A stretch of 64,000 nt of DNA from Vibrio sp. HB236076 (GTDB lineage Bacteria; Pseudomonadota; Gammaproteobacteria; Enterobacterales; Vibrionaceae): NCBI RefSeq assembly GCF_040957575.1, contig NZ_CP162601.1, positions 2,232,001 through 2,296,000 of the forward strand, in the 5' to 3' direction. The notes under the pieces are model-generated. The model worked only from the letters and a program-made list of their open reading frames with translations. It was not told where the DNA came from and did not search any database. Below, piece after piece: positions 17,931 to 27,903 of the stretch; within the stretch, counting starts at the first letter, position 1; every line of letters begins with the position of its first letter. The translations under genes and the position numbers were made by a program.

Positions 17931-19385
17931 TTAAAAACCCCTTAATTGTATGCGACGCAAAAATTCTGTAATGATGCGCTCGTAAAGTAAATCGCCTAAA
18001 AAGGCATCTTCGACATGGTGATCAATACTCGGGTTGTCATTGACTTCAATAACGTACGCTTTGCCATCCACCTCTTTGACATCAACGCCATACAAACCAC
18101 TGCCGATCAGATTAGCGGCACGAACAGCAACATCGACAACGTGTTTGGGCGCTTGCTTAATATCGAGTGTGGTAAAGCCACCCGATGACACGCGACCGCT
18201 GTCGTGATGCTGATAAATTTGCCAATGCCCTCGACTCATCATGTATTGGCAAGCAAAAATCGGCTGTCGATTTAACACCCCAATACGCCAATCATAATCG
18301 GTGGGCATATAAGCTTGGGCTAAAATCAACGCGCTTTTATCGAAAATAATATTGGCTTTATCGTTCAGAGACTGCTCATCCGTTACTTTGACGACACCGA
18401 CGGAAAACGCGCCGTCAGGTACTTTCAGTACCATGGGAAACCCTATTTCTTGTATCGCTTGAGACAGTGCTCTTTGATTTCCTTTGCGCAAAATAACGCT
18501 CGGTGGGATCGACACCTTATTACGAGTGAGTAACTCTGTTAAAAAGACTTTATTGGTACACTTCATAATAGATTCAGGGTCATCCATGACAACCAGCCCG
18601 AGATCTTGTGCTGCCTTAGCGAACTGATAAGTGAAGTTACTAATGTTGGTGGTGGCGCGAATAAACAAGCCATCAAACTCACCTAAACGTGTAATATCCC
18701 CAGGGCCAATCGGTGTCATATTAATCGACAATCTTTGCGCCGCTTTGCGAAAGCGCTTTAATGCGGCTTTATCCGAAGGTGGCATTTTTTCATTATCATC
18801 GACTAAAAGCGCTAAATCATAGCGATAACGCTTACTTTGTTTACGAGTACGCCAGACTTTGTGCGAGAACGATTCAAGCGCTTTTGCAAACAGTGTCTGC
18901 TCTTCATCATTGAGGTCTTGAAAAGGCAACGGCGTTATGGATTCTAAGTGCCACTGGCCGTTCTGTTGTAAGTGAAAACGCACTTCAATCACGGGGATCA
19001 TAAATAAAGCGAACACCTTGCGTGCCACCTTATCAAAACCGCGATGGGCGCTATGACCAAAAAACACTTTTGCCTCAATGGTATTCCCTGTCACCTCACA
19101 AGCTTCAAAATCGCTTTGTGGCCAATAGGAGACAAAAGGCTGATTGAGATCATTAATGGTCATTACATTGGGAATCACATTATGGCCACGCGCTTCAGCC
19201 ATTAATGAACAATAGTAGCCACTACTCATGTAGTCATAACGTCGACACAAATTGATCACTTGATAACGTCGCTCATTCGATAATGAGGTATCTTCCAAAT
19301 ACTGCTCTACCGTAACTACCTGATCAGATGGAAAGTAGTTTTTCCAATCTTGCTCTTCATCGGTAACAATTAAAATACTGGCCAT
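17931..19385 (-). CDS. RimK-like ATP-grasp ligase with RLAN N-terminal domain
   Basis: 484 aa. The first 200 residues fit the RimK-like ATP-grasp N-terminal domain; residues about 280-480 form the ATP-grasp catalytic domain, with PMVLKVPDG and the metal-binding EVNDNPS near the C terminus. Family members join a carboxylate to an amine using ATP, for example adding amino acids to peptides or proteins. AGAGGAA precedes the ATG. It is divergent from a GNAT/C39-like gene, 69 bases apart, and next to an SbmA-type transporter, suggesting a shared role in making or modifying a peptide. The substrate is unknown. Confidence 0.82.
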   Translation of the reverse strand: MASILIVTDEEQDWKNYFPSDQVVTVEQYLEDTSLSNERRYQVINLCRRYDYMSSGYYCSLMAEARGHNVIPNVMTINDLNQPFVSYWPQSDFEACEVTGNTIEAKVFFGHSAHRGFDKVARKVFALFMIPVIEVRFHLQQNGQWHLESITPLPFQDLNDEEQTLFAKALESFSHKVWRTRKQSKRYRYDLALLVDDNEKMPPSDKAALKRFRKAAQRLSINMTPIGPGDITRLGEFDGLFIRATTNISNFTYQFAKAAQDLGLVVMDDPESIMKCTNKVFLTELLTRNKVSIPPSVILRKGNQRALSQAIQEIGFPMVLKVPDGAFSVGVVKVTDEQSLNDKANIIFDKSALILAQAYMPTDYDWRIGVLNRQPIFACQYMMSRGHWQIYQHHDSGRVSSGGFTTLDIKQAPKHVVDVAVRAANLIGSGLYGVDVKEVDGKAYVIEVNDNPSIDHHVEDAFLGDLLYERIITEFLRRIQLRGF

Positions 19386-19454
19386 GAATTTCCTCTGGCG
19401 AAATTAAACAAATTGAGATTAAATAAAGCCACTTTTTCAGATGTGAACCTAACA

Positions 19455-20552
19455 ATGAAGTTTCGAGCTGCACAACTTGCTGATATTCCAGAACTACTCT
19501 CTATCGAGGAACAAGTCTTTCCTGGAGATAAGCTCTCGGCAAGACAGATGAAGCGCTTTATCAATTCAACTCATAATGCTTTTATACTTGCGTTCAAAGA
19601 ACAAACCATAACTGGGTATGCTTTGATGTTATTTCATCGAGGTACGTTGCTTTGTCGGCTTTATTCAATCGCCATTGCACCTCAATACCAAGGTCAAGGT
19701 ATTGCCAGACAACTGCTCAAGCAATGCGAGACTATTGCGGTATCTAAGGGATACATTACGTTAAGATTAGAAGTCAGGGAAGATAATTTTTCGGCCCGAG
19801 CACTCTATGAAAAAATGGGCTTTAAAACGCTCAAAACCTTAGTGCATTATTACGATGATCTCGCAGATGGCTTACGGCTACAAAAGCGCTTAATTCCAGA
19901 CAAAGCCCAAGTGTCACTTCCTATGCCTTTGTATGTCCAAACCACCCCTTTTACCTGCGGTGCGGCTTGCCTACAGATGAGTTTTGCGACGCTCAACCCT
20001 CACTATCAACCGAGCCGACAACAAGAAATACAGCTATGGCGAGAAGCAACAACGGTTTTTATGGCCGCTGGGCATGGCGGGTGTAGTGGGCATGGGTTAG
20101 CGTTAGCCGCTCACCGCCGCGGATATGGGGTTGAGCTTTGGTCTCAATCATCCGGTACGCCATTTGTTGACTCTGTCCGTCAGGTTGAGAAAAAAGCGAT
20201 CATTGAATTGGTCCACGACGATTTTTGTCAGCAATTAGAACAAGCCAATATCCCTGTATTGACCAAAGCACCAAACATTCAACAACTTGAAACTTGGTTA
20301 AAGGAACACGCTTGTGTCTTGGTCTTAATCAGCACTTACCGTTTTAATGGCAATAAAGAGCCGCATTGGATTGTTCTTAGCGGTATGAGCGATGACTTTT
20401 TCTTTTTTCACGATCCCAGTGTTGAAAATCCAAACCAATTGGTGAGCTCTGCCTCTGTACCAATTAACAAAACCGCCCTGAACCAAATTCTTGGCTTTGG
20501 TAAACAAAAGCATACCTGCTGTGTGATCATTACCAAAAGTAAAACCCGCTAG
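19455..20552 (+). CDS. GNAT acetyltransferase fused to a C39-like papain-fold peptidase
   Basis: 365 aa from ATG 19455; the longer frame would begin with TTG at 19413. Residues 1-150 are a GNAT domain similar to RimI, with the acetyl-CoA loop QGQGIA at 79-84. Residues about 155-365 look like a C39-type cysteine peptidase with Gln162, Cys168 (TPFTCGAAC), His304 (EPHWIVLSG) and Asp320 (FHDPS), so the catalytic set is complete. The fusion is known in proteobacteria as a GNAT/peptidase C39 protein, usually near a RimK-like ligase as here. Substrate unknown. Confidence 0.82.
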   Translation: MKFRAAQLADIPELLSIEEQVFPGDKLSARQMKRFINSTHNAFILAFKEQTITGYALMLFHRGTLLCRLYSIAIAPQYQGQGIARQLLKQCETIAVSKGYITLRLEVREDNFSARALYEKMGFKTLKTLVHYYDDLADGLRLQKRLIPDKAQVSLPMPLYVQTTPFTCGAACLQMSFATLNPHYQPSRQQEIQLWREATTVFMAAGHGGCSGHGLALAAHRRGYGVELWSQSSGTPFVDSVRQVEKKAIIELVHDDFCQQLEQANIPVLTKAPNIQQLETWLKEHACVLVLISTYRFNGNKEPHWIVLSGMSDDFFFFHDPSVENPNQLVSSASVPINKTALNQILGFGKQKHTCCVIITKSKTR

Positions 20553-20650
20553 GAATACTCACTCCGAACTCATAGCGCCAATATTGACTCTCATCTCAAA
20601 AAGAAGACCCATGTGTATCATTTTTGAGAAAAAGAGCATTAACTCCATGC

Positions 20651-20674
20651 CAGCGAAAGTGTCCCCTTTCGCTG
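20651..20674 (+). terminator. weak hairpin after the GNAT/C39 gene
   Basis: CAGCGAAA pairs perfectly with TTTCGCTG around an eight-base loop. The T-run after it is broken, so termination is uncertain. Confidence 0.4.
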
Positions 20675-20728
20675 ATAGGGATTGTATTTTAAGCTCTAAT
20701 CATTAATGACTGCTTTGTAATTAAAACG

Positions 20729-21235
20729 ATGACAAAAAGCAACTTAATTACCAATACCGGGCATCGCTTCATCTCGAAAGGGAAAACCGCGTTCAAAGTC
20801 CACATACACACCCCCGATGACACCGTGCTGCATCGCTCGATCGGCTTTATAAAAATTGGCGAAGAGAAAGCGTTAAAAAAAGCCATCGCCCTTAGAAATA
20901 AACTGGGCAAACAAATGTGGGGGAAATTCTGGACGAAAGTACTCAAAGACCCATATTTAATGACTCGGCTACCACACAGCCTAGAGCCTAAAATCATTTA
21001 TAAACCCAACCCAACCCAAGTCGATCCAGATCATCGCGATGCGTGTTACATTGCCAAGTGGCGCGAGTTTAATGAAGAAGGGGCTTACAAGTATCGCACC
21101 ATAGTTCGTTCAATCAACAAATATGGCAAATTAGCAGCCTACTCACAAACCAAAAAAGCGCTACTTCAAGCCCACAAAGACAGCTTAGAATTGCTGGTGT
21201 TTATGGGCCGGCTCAACAGTATCGATCTCAAGTAA
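20729..21235 (+). CDS. hypothetical protein with AP2-like segment
   Basis: 168 aa, basic, no signal peptide or membrane segment. Residues about 18-65 (strands followed by a helix rich in Ala, Lys and Arg, ending LGKQMWGKFW) resemble the three-strand-one-helix AP2 DNA-binding fold, and residues about 105-160 may be a second, weaker copy. This is pattern reading only. It stands alone between the GNAT/C39 gene and a convergent chemoreceptor gene. Confidence 0.55.
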   Translation: MTKSNLITNTGHRFISKGKTAFKVHIHTPDDTVLHRSIGFIKIGEEKALKKAIALRNKLGKQMWGKFWTKVLKDPYLMTRLPHSLEPKIIYKPNPTQVDPDHRDACYIAKWREFNEEGAYKYRTIVRSINKYGKLAAYSQTKKALLQAHKDSLELLVFMGRLNSIDLK

Positions 21236-21272
21236 TCCCATTTAGTTTGCTAGCACAGCGCTTTATCACCGA

Positions 21273-22748
21273 TTACCCATAGTGTTTTTCCTTTACCATG
21301 TCGCTGATGGCGCGAATAACAGCGGCGCTAGCTTGTTCGGCTTTTTCGATATGACTCACGAGGTCAAGTAACACGTCATCGTTTTGCATCCAATCGTCTT
21401 TGACCAACTTCATTGCCGATTGGACCTCTTGATGGACCTGTTGATGGTACTTCTCTAAATCGCGATACGCCTCTAGATTCGCGTAACTGTTTTTCCCTTC
21501 CCCTTCGTAATACCACTGCCCTAAACGGCAGTGTAAATGATCGACTTGTACTTCATCGGCTTCGGCACCCTCACCGTTTTTTTCAAGCCCAATGTAGCCA
21601 TTTTGCATATAAATCACATGGTCAAGTTTGACCAGTGATGCAAAGGCGGAGTCTTTAGCTTGCCTCGCCACCAATGTTGTTTGCTCCGATGACGATGCGA
21701 CCTGCTCAAACTGCTCTTCAAACCCCTGAACCGATAATGACACGTCAGCGACTTTTTGCCCTGTCGCCGAGGTTTTGGCCATCATTTGCTCTATATCAGA
21801 GGTCAATGTTCCTATTACCGTACCGATTTCTGCCGTTGAGCTGCGCGTGCGATCCGCTAACTGCCTAACTTCGTCGGCCACCACAGCAAATCCTCGTCCC
21901 ACCTCCCCTGCGCGGGCAGCTTCGATGGCCGCATTTAACGCCAGCAAATTCGTTTGCTCAGCAATTTCCGTGATGATCTTAACCGTATTTGCAATCACAT
22001 CACTTTGTTTACCCAATTGATTGGCCGTGCGCTCCATACTCGTCATGTGCTGGTTCACTTCATCTAGATCACTGACTAACCCCGAAACTAAATTAAGGCT
22101 ATTGCGAGCCCCGATACCACTTTCTTTGGCGATATCAACGACATTGCCCATCTTGCTTCCCAAACTCACCAGCTCTTGTTGATTGTTTTTTAAATTGTGC
22201 AATAAGTGGGAGGTATTTTGATGGTGCAGTTCACTCATCAAGCGGTTTTGGCGTGAAAAGGTATCTGCTTCTTTCATACTCTCAATGGCTTGATTGACAT
22301 TTTTCATCATTAAGCCAAACTCGCCAGGCATGCCAACAACCAGACCACGTCGATAAAACTGACGATGACTGCTTTTGTGAAAACTGTTAGAAAGCTCTTT
22401 AAAATTGGTCTCGACAATATCAAGAAATTGATTCAATGCCCAAGCGACATGCCCAACTTCCCCTAATCCTTTGGTATGGGTAATTCGGATGTGCGTTTTA
22501 CCACGGCATGCCTCATCTAAAACCTGCTTTATTCGGAGTAAAGTCTCCAAAGGTTTGCGATAGTCGATATAGGCAATGATCGAAAAAACCACGACAATGC
22601 AAGGTGAGAGTATATTTAACAAACCAAAGCCTTGAGTGATGATATCGTTAACGGCTAACAGGGTAGTCATGCCAATAAAAAATAGACTCCAATAAATGAA
22701 CTTGTGTTTTAAAAGCGGGACATTTCGGCTAGATAGACTGGTTTTCAT
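21273..22748 (-). CDS. methyl-accepting chemotaxis protein with C-terminal CZB zinc-binding domain
   Basis: 491 aa. Two hydrophobic segments near residues 14-58 lie close together with hardly any periplasmic loop, followed by a HAMP-like region and the chemoreceptor signalling hairpin ([20 protein letters not shown] near the centre). After residue 380 a CZB domain follows ([15 protein letters not shown] and a later HQQVHQEV), the set of one Cys and three His that binds zinc. It has no input domain of its own except this. Its start overlaps the stop of the upstream PAS gene by four bases, so the pair looks like a split Aer receptor. Confidence 0.88.
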   Translation of the reverse strand: MKTSLSSRNVPLLKHKFIYWSLFFIGMTTLLAVNDIITQGFGLLNILSPCIVVVFSIIAYIDYRKPLETLLRIKQVLDEACRGKTHIRITHTKGLGEVGHVAWALNQFLDIVETNFKELSNSFHKSSHRQFYRRGLVVGMPGEFGLMMKNVNQAIESMKEADTFSRQNRLMSELHHQNTSHLLHNLKNNQQELVSLGSKMGNVVDIAKESGIGARNSLNLVSGLVSDLDEVNQHMTSMERTANQLGKQSDVIANTVKIITEIAEQTNLLALNAAIEAARAGEVGRGFAVVADEVRQLADRTRSSTAEIGTVIGTLTSDIEQMMAKTSATGQKVADVSLSVQGFEEQFEQVASSSEQTTLVARQAKDSAFASLVKLDHVIYMQNGYIGLEKNGEGAEADEVQVDHLHCRLGQWYYEGEGKNSYANLEAYRDLEKYHQQVHQEVQSAMKLVKDDWMQNDDVLLDLVSHIEKAEQASAAVIRAISDMVKEKHYG

Positions 22749-23275
22749 GCCACATCCCCACGACTAAATTGCTGATAGAGATGAATAACACAGGGCTCAT
22801 AACTCAATTGATACTGCTGTTCGAGTTGTGACTGAATCCAATGCCAACTTTTTTCCCCAGCCTGCGCTTTCGGGGTTTGCGCTTCAATGTCTAGGGCTTG
22901 TTGATAGAGGGGAATGATGATGTTTAGGGCTTGAGGGGGTGCATAGCGTCGTACTGAATAATACCCAACGGTCTCACCATCCACTTTATCAGGCGTAATA
23001 TTAGCAAACACCCAATAATAATTATTTTCAGCCGTTCGGTTTTTGATAAAACCGAAAAACTCTTCGCCGCTTTTTAAGGTTTTCCAAAGTCCATAAAAAA
23101 CCCCTTTCGGCATCTCAGCATGGCGAATAATATTGTGATCAAAGCCCAAAAGCTGAGCTTCATTAAAATTGGCTACTTTCATGAAGGTACGATTGACGTA
23201 AGCAATTTTTCCTTGTAAATCCGTTTTGCTGACGATAAGTTCACTGGGATCAAACGAGACTTCTTGTCCTGCCAT
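22745..23275 (-). CDS. Aer-like PAS domain protein
   Basis: 176 aa from ATG 23275, which has AGAGG upstream; the longer frame would add 23 residues with no support. The PAS domain covers residues about 10-125 ([34 protein letters not shown]), the type that binds FAD in Aer. There is no membrane segment. It overlaps the following chemoreceptor gene by ATGA, so both products should be made together and may form a two-protein redox/energy sensor. Confidence 0.85.
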   Translation of the reverse strand: MAGQEVSFDPSELIVSKTDLQGKIAYVNRTFMKVANFNEAQLLGFDHNIIRHAEMPKGVFYGLWKTLKSGEEFFGFIKNRTAENNYYWVFANITPDKVDGETVGYYSVRRYAPPQALNIIIPLYQQALDIEAQTPKAQAGEKSWHWIQSQLEQQYQLSYEPCVIHLYQQFSRGDVA

Positions 23276-23357
23276 ACCTAACCTCTGACATAGAAATATT
23301 ATTATTATTTCATATAAGCATAATAGGCTTTTTACGATCGTCAAATTCCCTTAGGCA

Positions 23358-23387
23358 TAAAAAATGCAGCCATTAGGCTGCATTTTA
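23358..23387. terminator. bidirectional intrinsic terminator
   Basis: AAAATGCAGCC / GGCTGCATTTT with an ATTA loop, in the gap between gltX and the PAS gene, both on the minus strand. It ends gltX transcription before the receptor pair. Confidence 0.85.
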
Positions 23388-23414
23388 ATAGAGTTACACT
23401 ACCGACAGACCAAA

Positions 23415-24839
23415 TTAAGCGTTCGCTTCGCGCTCAGTAATAAAGTCCAAAGCCATGTCAATGCGCTTAATGACGCGCTCTTGACCAATTAAGTGCATCA
23501 CGGCATCAACCGATGGTGATTGACCGCCACCGGTCACGGCAACGCGAAGCGGCATACCAATTTTACCCATGCCAATCTCAAGCTCATCACAGACGGCTTT
23601 GATAACCCCGTGAAGCGCTTCAACACTCCAGTCATTCAAGGCTTCGATTTTCGCTTTCGCAAGAGCCAATGGCTCTTTGGCAACGCCGCGTAAGTGCTTT
23701 TTAGCAGCAGCCGGATCAAACTCGCTAAAGTCTTCATAAAAATAACGAATTTGCTCTGTGAGTTGAACCAAGGTGTCACAGCGCTCCCCCACTAAGCTGA
23801 CCACATCGCTGACTGCAGGGCCATGGCGAGTATCGAGTTTTTGCTCTTCGATATGCCATTGTAAATGCTCAGCAACATAGTTGGCGTCTAACGTCTTAAT
23901 ATAGTGATTATTTAACCAGTTAAGCTTTTCAGTATTAAACGCAGAGGCCGAGCGAGAAATCGCATCTAAGCTAAATAGATCAATCATTTCTTGTTGTGAA
24001 AAGATTTCTTGATCGCCATGAGACCAACCTAAACGCACTAAGTAATTATTCAGTGCTTCTGGTAAATAACCCTGATCGCGATATTGCATCACAGAGACTG
24101 CGCCGTGGCGTTTTGACAGCTTGGCGCCGTCATCGCCTAAGATCATTGCACAGTGGGCAAACACCGGTACTGGCGCACCTAAAGCTCGATAGATATTGAT
24201 CTGACGCGGGGTATTGTTAATGTGGTCTTCACCGCGTACCACATGGGTAATGCCCATATCCCAGTCATCAACGACCACGCAGAAGTTGTAGGTTGGTGAG
24301 CCATCCGTGCGACGAATAATCAAATCGTCTAGTTGATCATTGCCAATTTCAATACGACCGCGAATTTGGTCTTCAAAGACAACCGAGCCTTGTTTGGGGT
24401 TGCGGAAGCGAACCACACAAGGGTCACTCGGTTTAGCTGCCTCGTTAGCTGCTTTTATTTTAGGATGATTGGCATCGTAACGCGGCGATTGCTTGTTTGC
24501 TTCTTGCTCCGCTCGCACTTCATCCAACAATTCTTTCGAGGCGTAACATTTATAAGCGAGATCCGCGGCCAACAGTTTGTCGACCTCTTGGTTATAACGA
24601 TCAAAACGCTTTGTTTGGTAGTAAGGGCCCTCATCCCATTCAAGACCAAGCCAATTCATCCCCTCAAGAATGGCATCGACCGCTTCTTGAGTCGAACGCT
24701 CTAAATCAGTGTCTTCGATGCGAAGGACAAACTCACCGCCTTGGTTTTTGGCGTACAACCAAGAGTAAAGCGCAGTTCGAGCACCGCCTACGTGTAAGAA
24801 GCCAGTTGGGCTTGGAGCAAAACGAGTTTTAACCGTCAT
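23415..24839 (-). CDS. gltX: glutamyl-tRNA synthetase
   Basis: 474 aa, the usual length. Class I synthetase with the HIGH-type motif in [14 protein letters not shown] near the N terminus and KLSKRHG for the KMSKS loop. It charges tRNA-Glu with glutamate in the cytoplasm. ATG 24839 is chosen because AAGGA stands just upstream and the protein then begins directly with the catalytic domain; the longest frame adds 13 residues. It is monocistronic, between a terminator and the divergent copper ATPase. Confidence 0.97.
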   Translation of the reverse strand: MTVKTRFAPSPTGFLHVGGARTALYSWLYAKNQGGEFVLRIEDTDLERSTQEAVDAILEGMNWLGLEWDEGPYYQTKRFDRYNQEVDKLLAADLAYKCYASKELLDEVRAEQEANKQSPRYDANHPKIKAANEAAKPSDPCVVRFRNPKQGSVVFEDQIRGRIEIGNDQLDDLIIRRTDGSPTYNFCVVVDDWDMGITHVVRGEDHINNTPRQINIYRALGAPVPVFAHCAMILGDDGAKLSKRHGAVSVMQYRDQGYLPEALNNYLVRLGWSHGDQEIFSQQEMIDLFSLDAISRSASAFNTEKLNWLNNHYIKTLDANYVAEHLQWHIEEQKLDTRHGPAVSDVVSLVGERCDTLVQLTEQIRYFYEDFSEFDPAAAKKHLRGVAKEPLALAKAKIEALNDWSVEALHGVIKAVCDELEIGMGKIGMPLRVAVTGGGQSPSVDAVMHLIGQERVIKRIDMALDFITEREANA

Positions 24840-24979
24840 TTGAATTCCTTTGGGATTAACTGAGGGGTCGAGTAACACCCTTGATTTTGTCGGCGTATTT
24901 TACCACTGCTTGGCAATTCTACAACCTGAGAGCGAGATCTAGCGTCATTTTTCATTTCGCTTTTTATCCAGTTCAACGA

Positions 24980-25010
24980 TTGACCTTCCCCCTAAGACAA
25001 GCCTTAGGAT
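24980..25010 (+). promoter_or_regulatory. CueR-type copper-responsive promoter of copA
   Basis: TTGACC and TAGGAT are separated by 19 bases, the overlong spacer that MerR-family activators such as CueR correct. The left half TTGACCTTCCCC matches the known copA promoter of E. coli over 12 bases; the right half of the operator is less well conserved. It ends 32 bases before copA. Confidence 0.65.
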
Positions 25011-25042
25011 AAAAATCAAATTCTGTATGGAGGGTAATAAAA

Positions 25043-27775
25043 ATGAGCAACACGACATTACCAATTCACGGCTTACACTGCCATCAATGTGTCGATAAAG
25101 CTAAGCGTGCGCTAGAGCGTCACGGCATCGCCTTCTCAGCCCTTGATAAAGAGACATTAACATTAGAGGAACGTGTCCCTTTGTCCGTCCTTGAACACAC
25201 CTTCGAGGAATACGGTTACCATGTTGGCTCGCAAAAACACTATCGACTGCTGGGATTAAGCTGCCAGGCTTGTGTCAATAAACTGCAGCGTCAACTCGAG
25301 AAAAGTGACAAGATTGCCGTACAATCTCTCGACACCGATTATCTTAAAGTGTCGACGACTCTGAGCGACCTCGAGCTACAGGCCATGGTATCAGAGCTAG
25401 GTTATCAAGCCGAGAGTATCACAGACAGCAGCGTTAATGACCAAACTCACGTCGATACTCACTCGTCGTCTTCACCTTTGACACAACAAGAGCCAAGCTC
25501 TCGCTCGCCCTCTTACGAAAAACGCACAACCCGACAAGAAACAAACGATCTCGAATCTTATTATTTAGTCATCGAAGGCATGACATGCGCGAGTTGTGTC
25601 GCATCAGTAGAAAAGGCACTCAATCATCACCAAGGCGTACAAAAAACACAAGTTAGCTTAGCGGAGCAAAGTGCGTTAATTTACACCCATTCGTTGTCAG
25701 ACAGTGACAAAAAGGCAATACGTCAGTCAGTACAACAAGCTGGCTATCAAGCGGATTTTGTCGTTCATGATCAATTGCAAACCGCCCAGAGCCAACAACT
25801 GTTTAAACAGAAAAAAGACTATCAATACGGAGCAATTGCCGGGCTCGCTACCGGTGTCCCCTTGATGCTGTGGGGAGCGCTCGGTGGCAGTATGCAAGTC
25901 ACAACGGCATCTCAGCAATGGGCTTGGGGCTCGATTGGCATTTTGTGCTTTGCCTTACTCGCTACGGTCGGCAGACACTTTTTTATCCATGCATGGCAAG
26001 CCATTAAATTTGGCCGCACGACCATGGATACCCTAGTCGCACTTGGGACCGGGGCGGCCTGGCTTTACTCCATGTGCGTCGTCATTTGGCCGGGTGCTTT
26101 TCCTGAGCAATCTCGTCACCTTTATTTTGAAGCCAGTGCCATGATCATCGGATTGATCTCTTTGGGTCACTATATTCAAACAAAAGCAAAGCAAGATACG
26201 ACAAAATCTTTGCAACAATTGGTGCAATTGCAACCTCAAACCGCACTTAGGGTCACAGAGCAAGGCGACCAGGAAATCGCACTTAAGCACGTCGCACTGG
26301 GCATGCATTTACGCGTCACTCCTGGCAGTCGGGTCCCCGTCGATGGGCGCATTATCAAAGGCGAGTCTTTTTTCGATGAATCCATGCTAACAGGAGAGTC
26401 GATGCCCGTCTCCAAAAGCCCGGGGTACGATGTCAGTGCCGGTACTCAAAACCAGCAAGGCAGTGTGATCATCGAAGCCACTGGTGTCGGAGAAGACACA
26501 GTATTGGCCAACATAATTGCCCGAGTGCGGCAAGCGCAAAGTAGCAAACCTAAAATCGCACAACTGGTGGATCAAGTGGCGGCGGTTTTTGTGCCTGTCG
26601 TCATCGTTATTGCTTTGCTCTCCGCTCTGATTTGGTGGCTTTGGGGGCCTGAACCACAGCTCAACTATATGATGGTCGTCGCCACCACGGTACTCATTAT
26701 TGCCTGTCCTTGCGCTTTGGGGTTGGCCACTCCCCTGTCCATCACAACGGCAGTTGGCAAAGCGGCGCAATTGGGGATTTTAATAAAAGACGCCGATGCA
26801 CTGCAACAAGCCAGTAAAATCAACACTGTGGTGTTTGATAAAACAGGTACCCTGACGCAGGGAAAACCCCAAGTACAAGACTTTGTCACCGCTCAATCAC
26901 ACGCCCAACAAGAGGTATTAGCGCTGTTTTATGGTTTAGAGCAAGGCTCAGAACACCCGCTTGCTCAGGCGATCTGTCAATTTAGCCAACAGAAAAAAGT
27001 GCTCGCTGCTGACGTTGAGCAATTTGAAAGTGTCACAGGCCAAGGCGTCAAAGGGCAGTATCACCAGCAGGTTGCCTTACTAGGTTCCTTAGACTTTCTC
27101 AAACAACATGCGATTGATTGCCAAGAGTTCTCAGACAGCATTCGCACATACCAACAGCAAGCATGGACCCCGATTGGCTTAGCACTTGATGGTCATATGG
27201 TGGGTCTGGTTGGGGTCGCTGACACAATCAAACCCGATGCAAAGCAAACCATTAGCCATTTAAAACAACTGGGTATTAACACCGTGATGTTAACCGGTGA
27301 TGACCATTACGTGGCGACTCGAGTTGGTGAACAATTAGGTATCGACACCGTTGTGGCGCACGTTCTCCCGGAACAAAAATACGATTATTTGGTTCAATAT
27401 CAGCAACAAGGGCAACGCGTTGCGATGGTCGGTGATGGCATTAATGACGCTCCCGCACTCGCCCAGGCCGATATGGGTATCGCCATGGGCAATGGCAGTG
27501 ACATTGCGATTTCAACCGCACATATGACGCTATTGAAATCAAGCCCATACGCTTTAATCGAGGCTATTGCCCTGTCAAAAGCGACCATGAAAAACATCAA
27601 ACAAAATCTCGTAGGGGCTTTTCTTTACAATTGTTTAGGTATTCCTGTCGCCGCTGGCATTTTATATCCGCTCTGGGGGGTATTACTCAACCCTGTTGTT
27701 GCGGGCAGCGCGATGGCACTGTCTTCAATTACCGTGGTGCTCAATGCTCATCGCCTTAAGCACTTTACCTCATAG
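25043..27775 (+). CDS. copA: copper-exporting P1B-type ATPase CopA
   Basis: 910 aa with three N-terminal metal-binding domains: CHQC (residues 13-16), CQAC (about 77) and CASC (about 180). The first two are degenerate compared with the usual GMTC form. The ATPase core has the membrane CPC metal site (IACPCALGLA), the phosphorylation site DKTGTLTQGK and the hinge GDGINDAPALAQAD. It pumps Cu(I) out of the cytoplasm. GGAGGG precedes the start. A CueR-type promoter stands upstream, but no cueR gene is nearby. Confidence 0.95.
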   Translation: MSNTTLPIHGLHCHQCVDKAKRALERHGIAFSALDKETLTLEERVPLSVLEHTFEEYGYHVGSQKHYRLLGLSCQACVNKLQRQLEKSDKIAVQSLDTDYLKVSTTLSDLELQAMVSELGYQAESITDSSVNDQTHVDTHSSSSPLTQQEPSSRSPSYEKRTTRQETNDLESYYLVIEGMTCASCVASVEKALNHHQGVQKTQVSLAEQSALIYTHSLSDSDKKAIRQSVQQAGYQADFVVHDQLQTAQSQQLFKQKKDYQYGAIAGLATGVPLMLWGALGGSMQVTTASQQWAWGSIGILCFALLATVGRHFFIHAWQAIKFGRTTMDTLVALGTGAAWLYSMCVVIWPGAFPEQSRHLYFEASAMIIGLISLGHYIQTKAKQDTTKSLQQLVQLQPQTALRVTEQGDQEIALKHVALGMHLRVTPGSRVPVDGRIIKGESFFDESMLTGESMPVSKSPGYDVSAGTQNQQGSVIIEATGVGEDTVLANIIARVRQAQSSKPKIAQLVDQVAAVFVPVVIVIALLSALIWWLWGPEPQLNYMMVVATTVLIIACPCALGLATPLSITTAVGKAAQLGILIKDADALQQASKINTVVFDKTGTLTQGKPQVQDFVTAQSHAQQEVLALFYGLEQGSEHPLAQAICQFSQQKKVLAADVEQFESVTGQGVKGQYHQQVALLGSLDFLKQHAIDCQEFSDSIRTYQQQAWTPIGLALDGHMVGLVGVADTIKPDAKQTISHLKQLGINTVMLTGDDHYVATRVGEQLGIDTVVAHVLPEQKYDYLVQYQQQGQRVAMVGDGINDAPALAQADMGIAMGNGSDIAISTAHMTLLKSSPYALIEAIALSKATMKNIKQNLVGAFLYNCLGIPVAAGILYPLWGVLLNPVVAGSAMALSSITVVLNAHRLKHFTS

Positions 27776-27807
27776 CGCCACGTTATTGACCTGGAACGCC
27801 CAAGCAA

Positions 27808-27846
27808 CGCTCAGTCATCCTCGAATGACTGAGCGGCTTTGTCTTG
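27808..27846 (+). terminator. intrinsic terminator of copA
   Basis: A perfect eleven-pair stem CGCTCAGTCAT / ATGACTGAGCG with a six-base loop, followed by a T-rich stretch. Confidence 0.75.
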
Positions 27847-27903
27847 CTTACTAGAACAAGGCAATGCTAGGGTTAAAAGGACACACAACAAGGATAACCC
27901 ACC

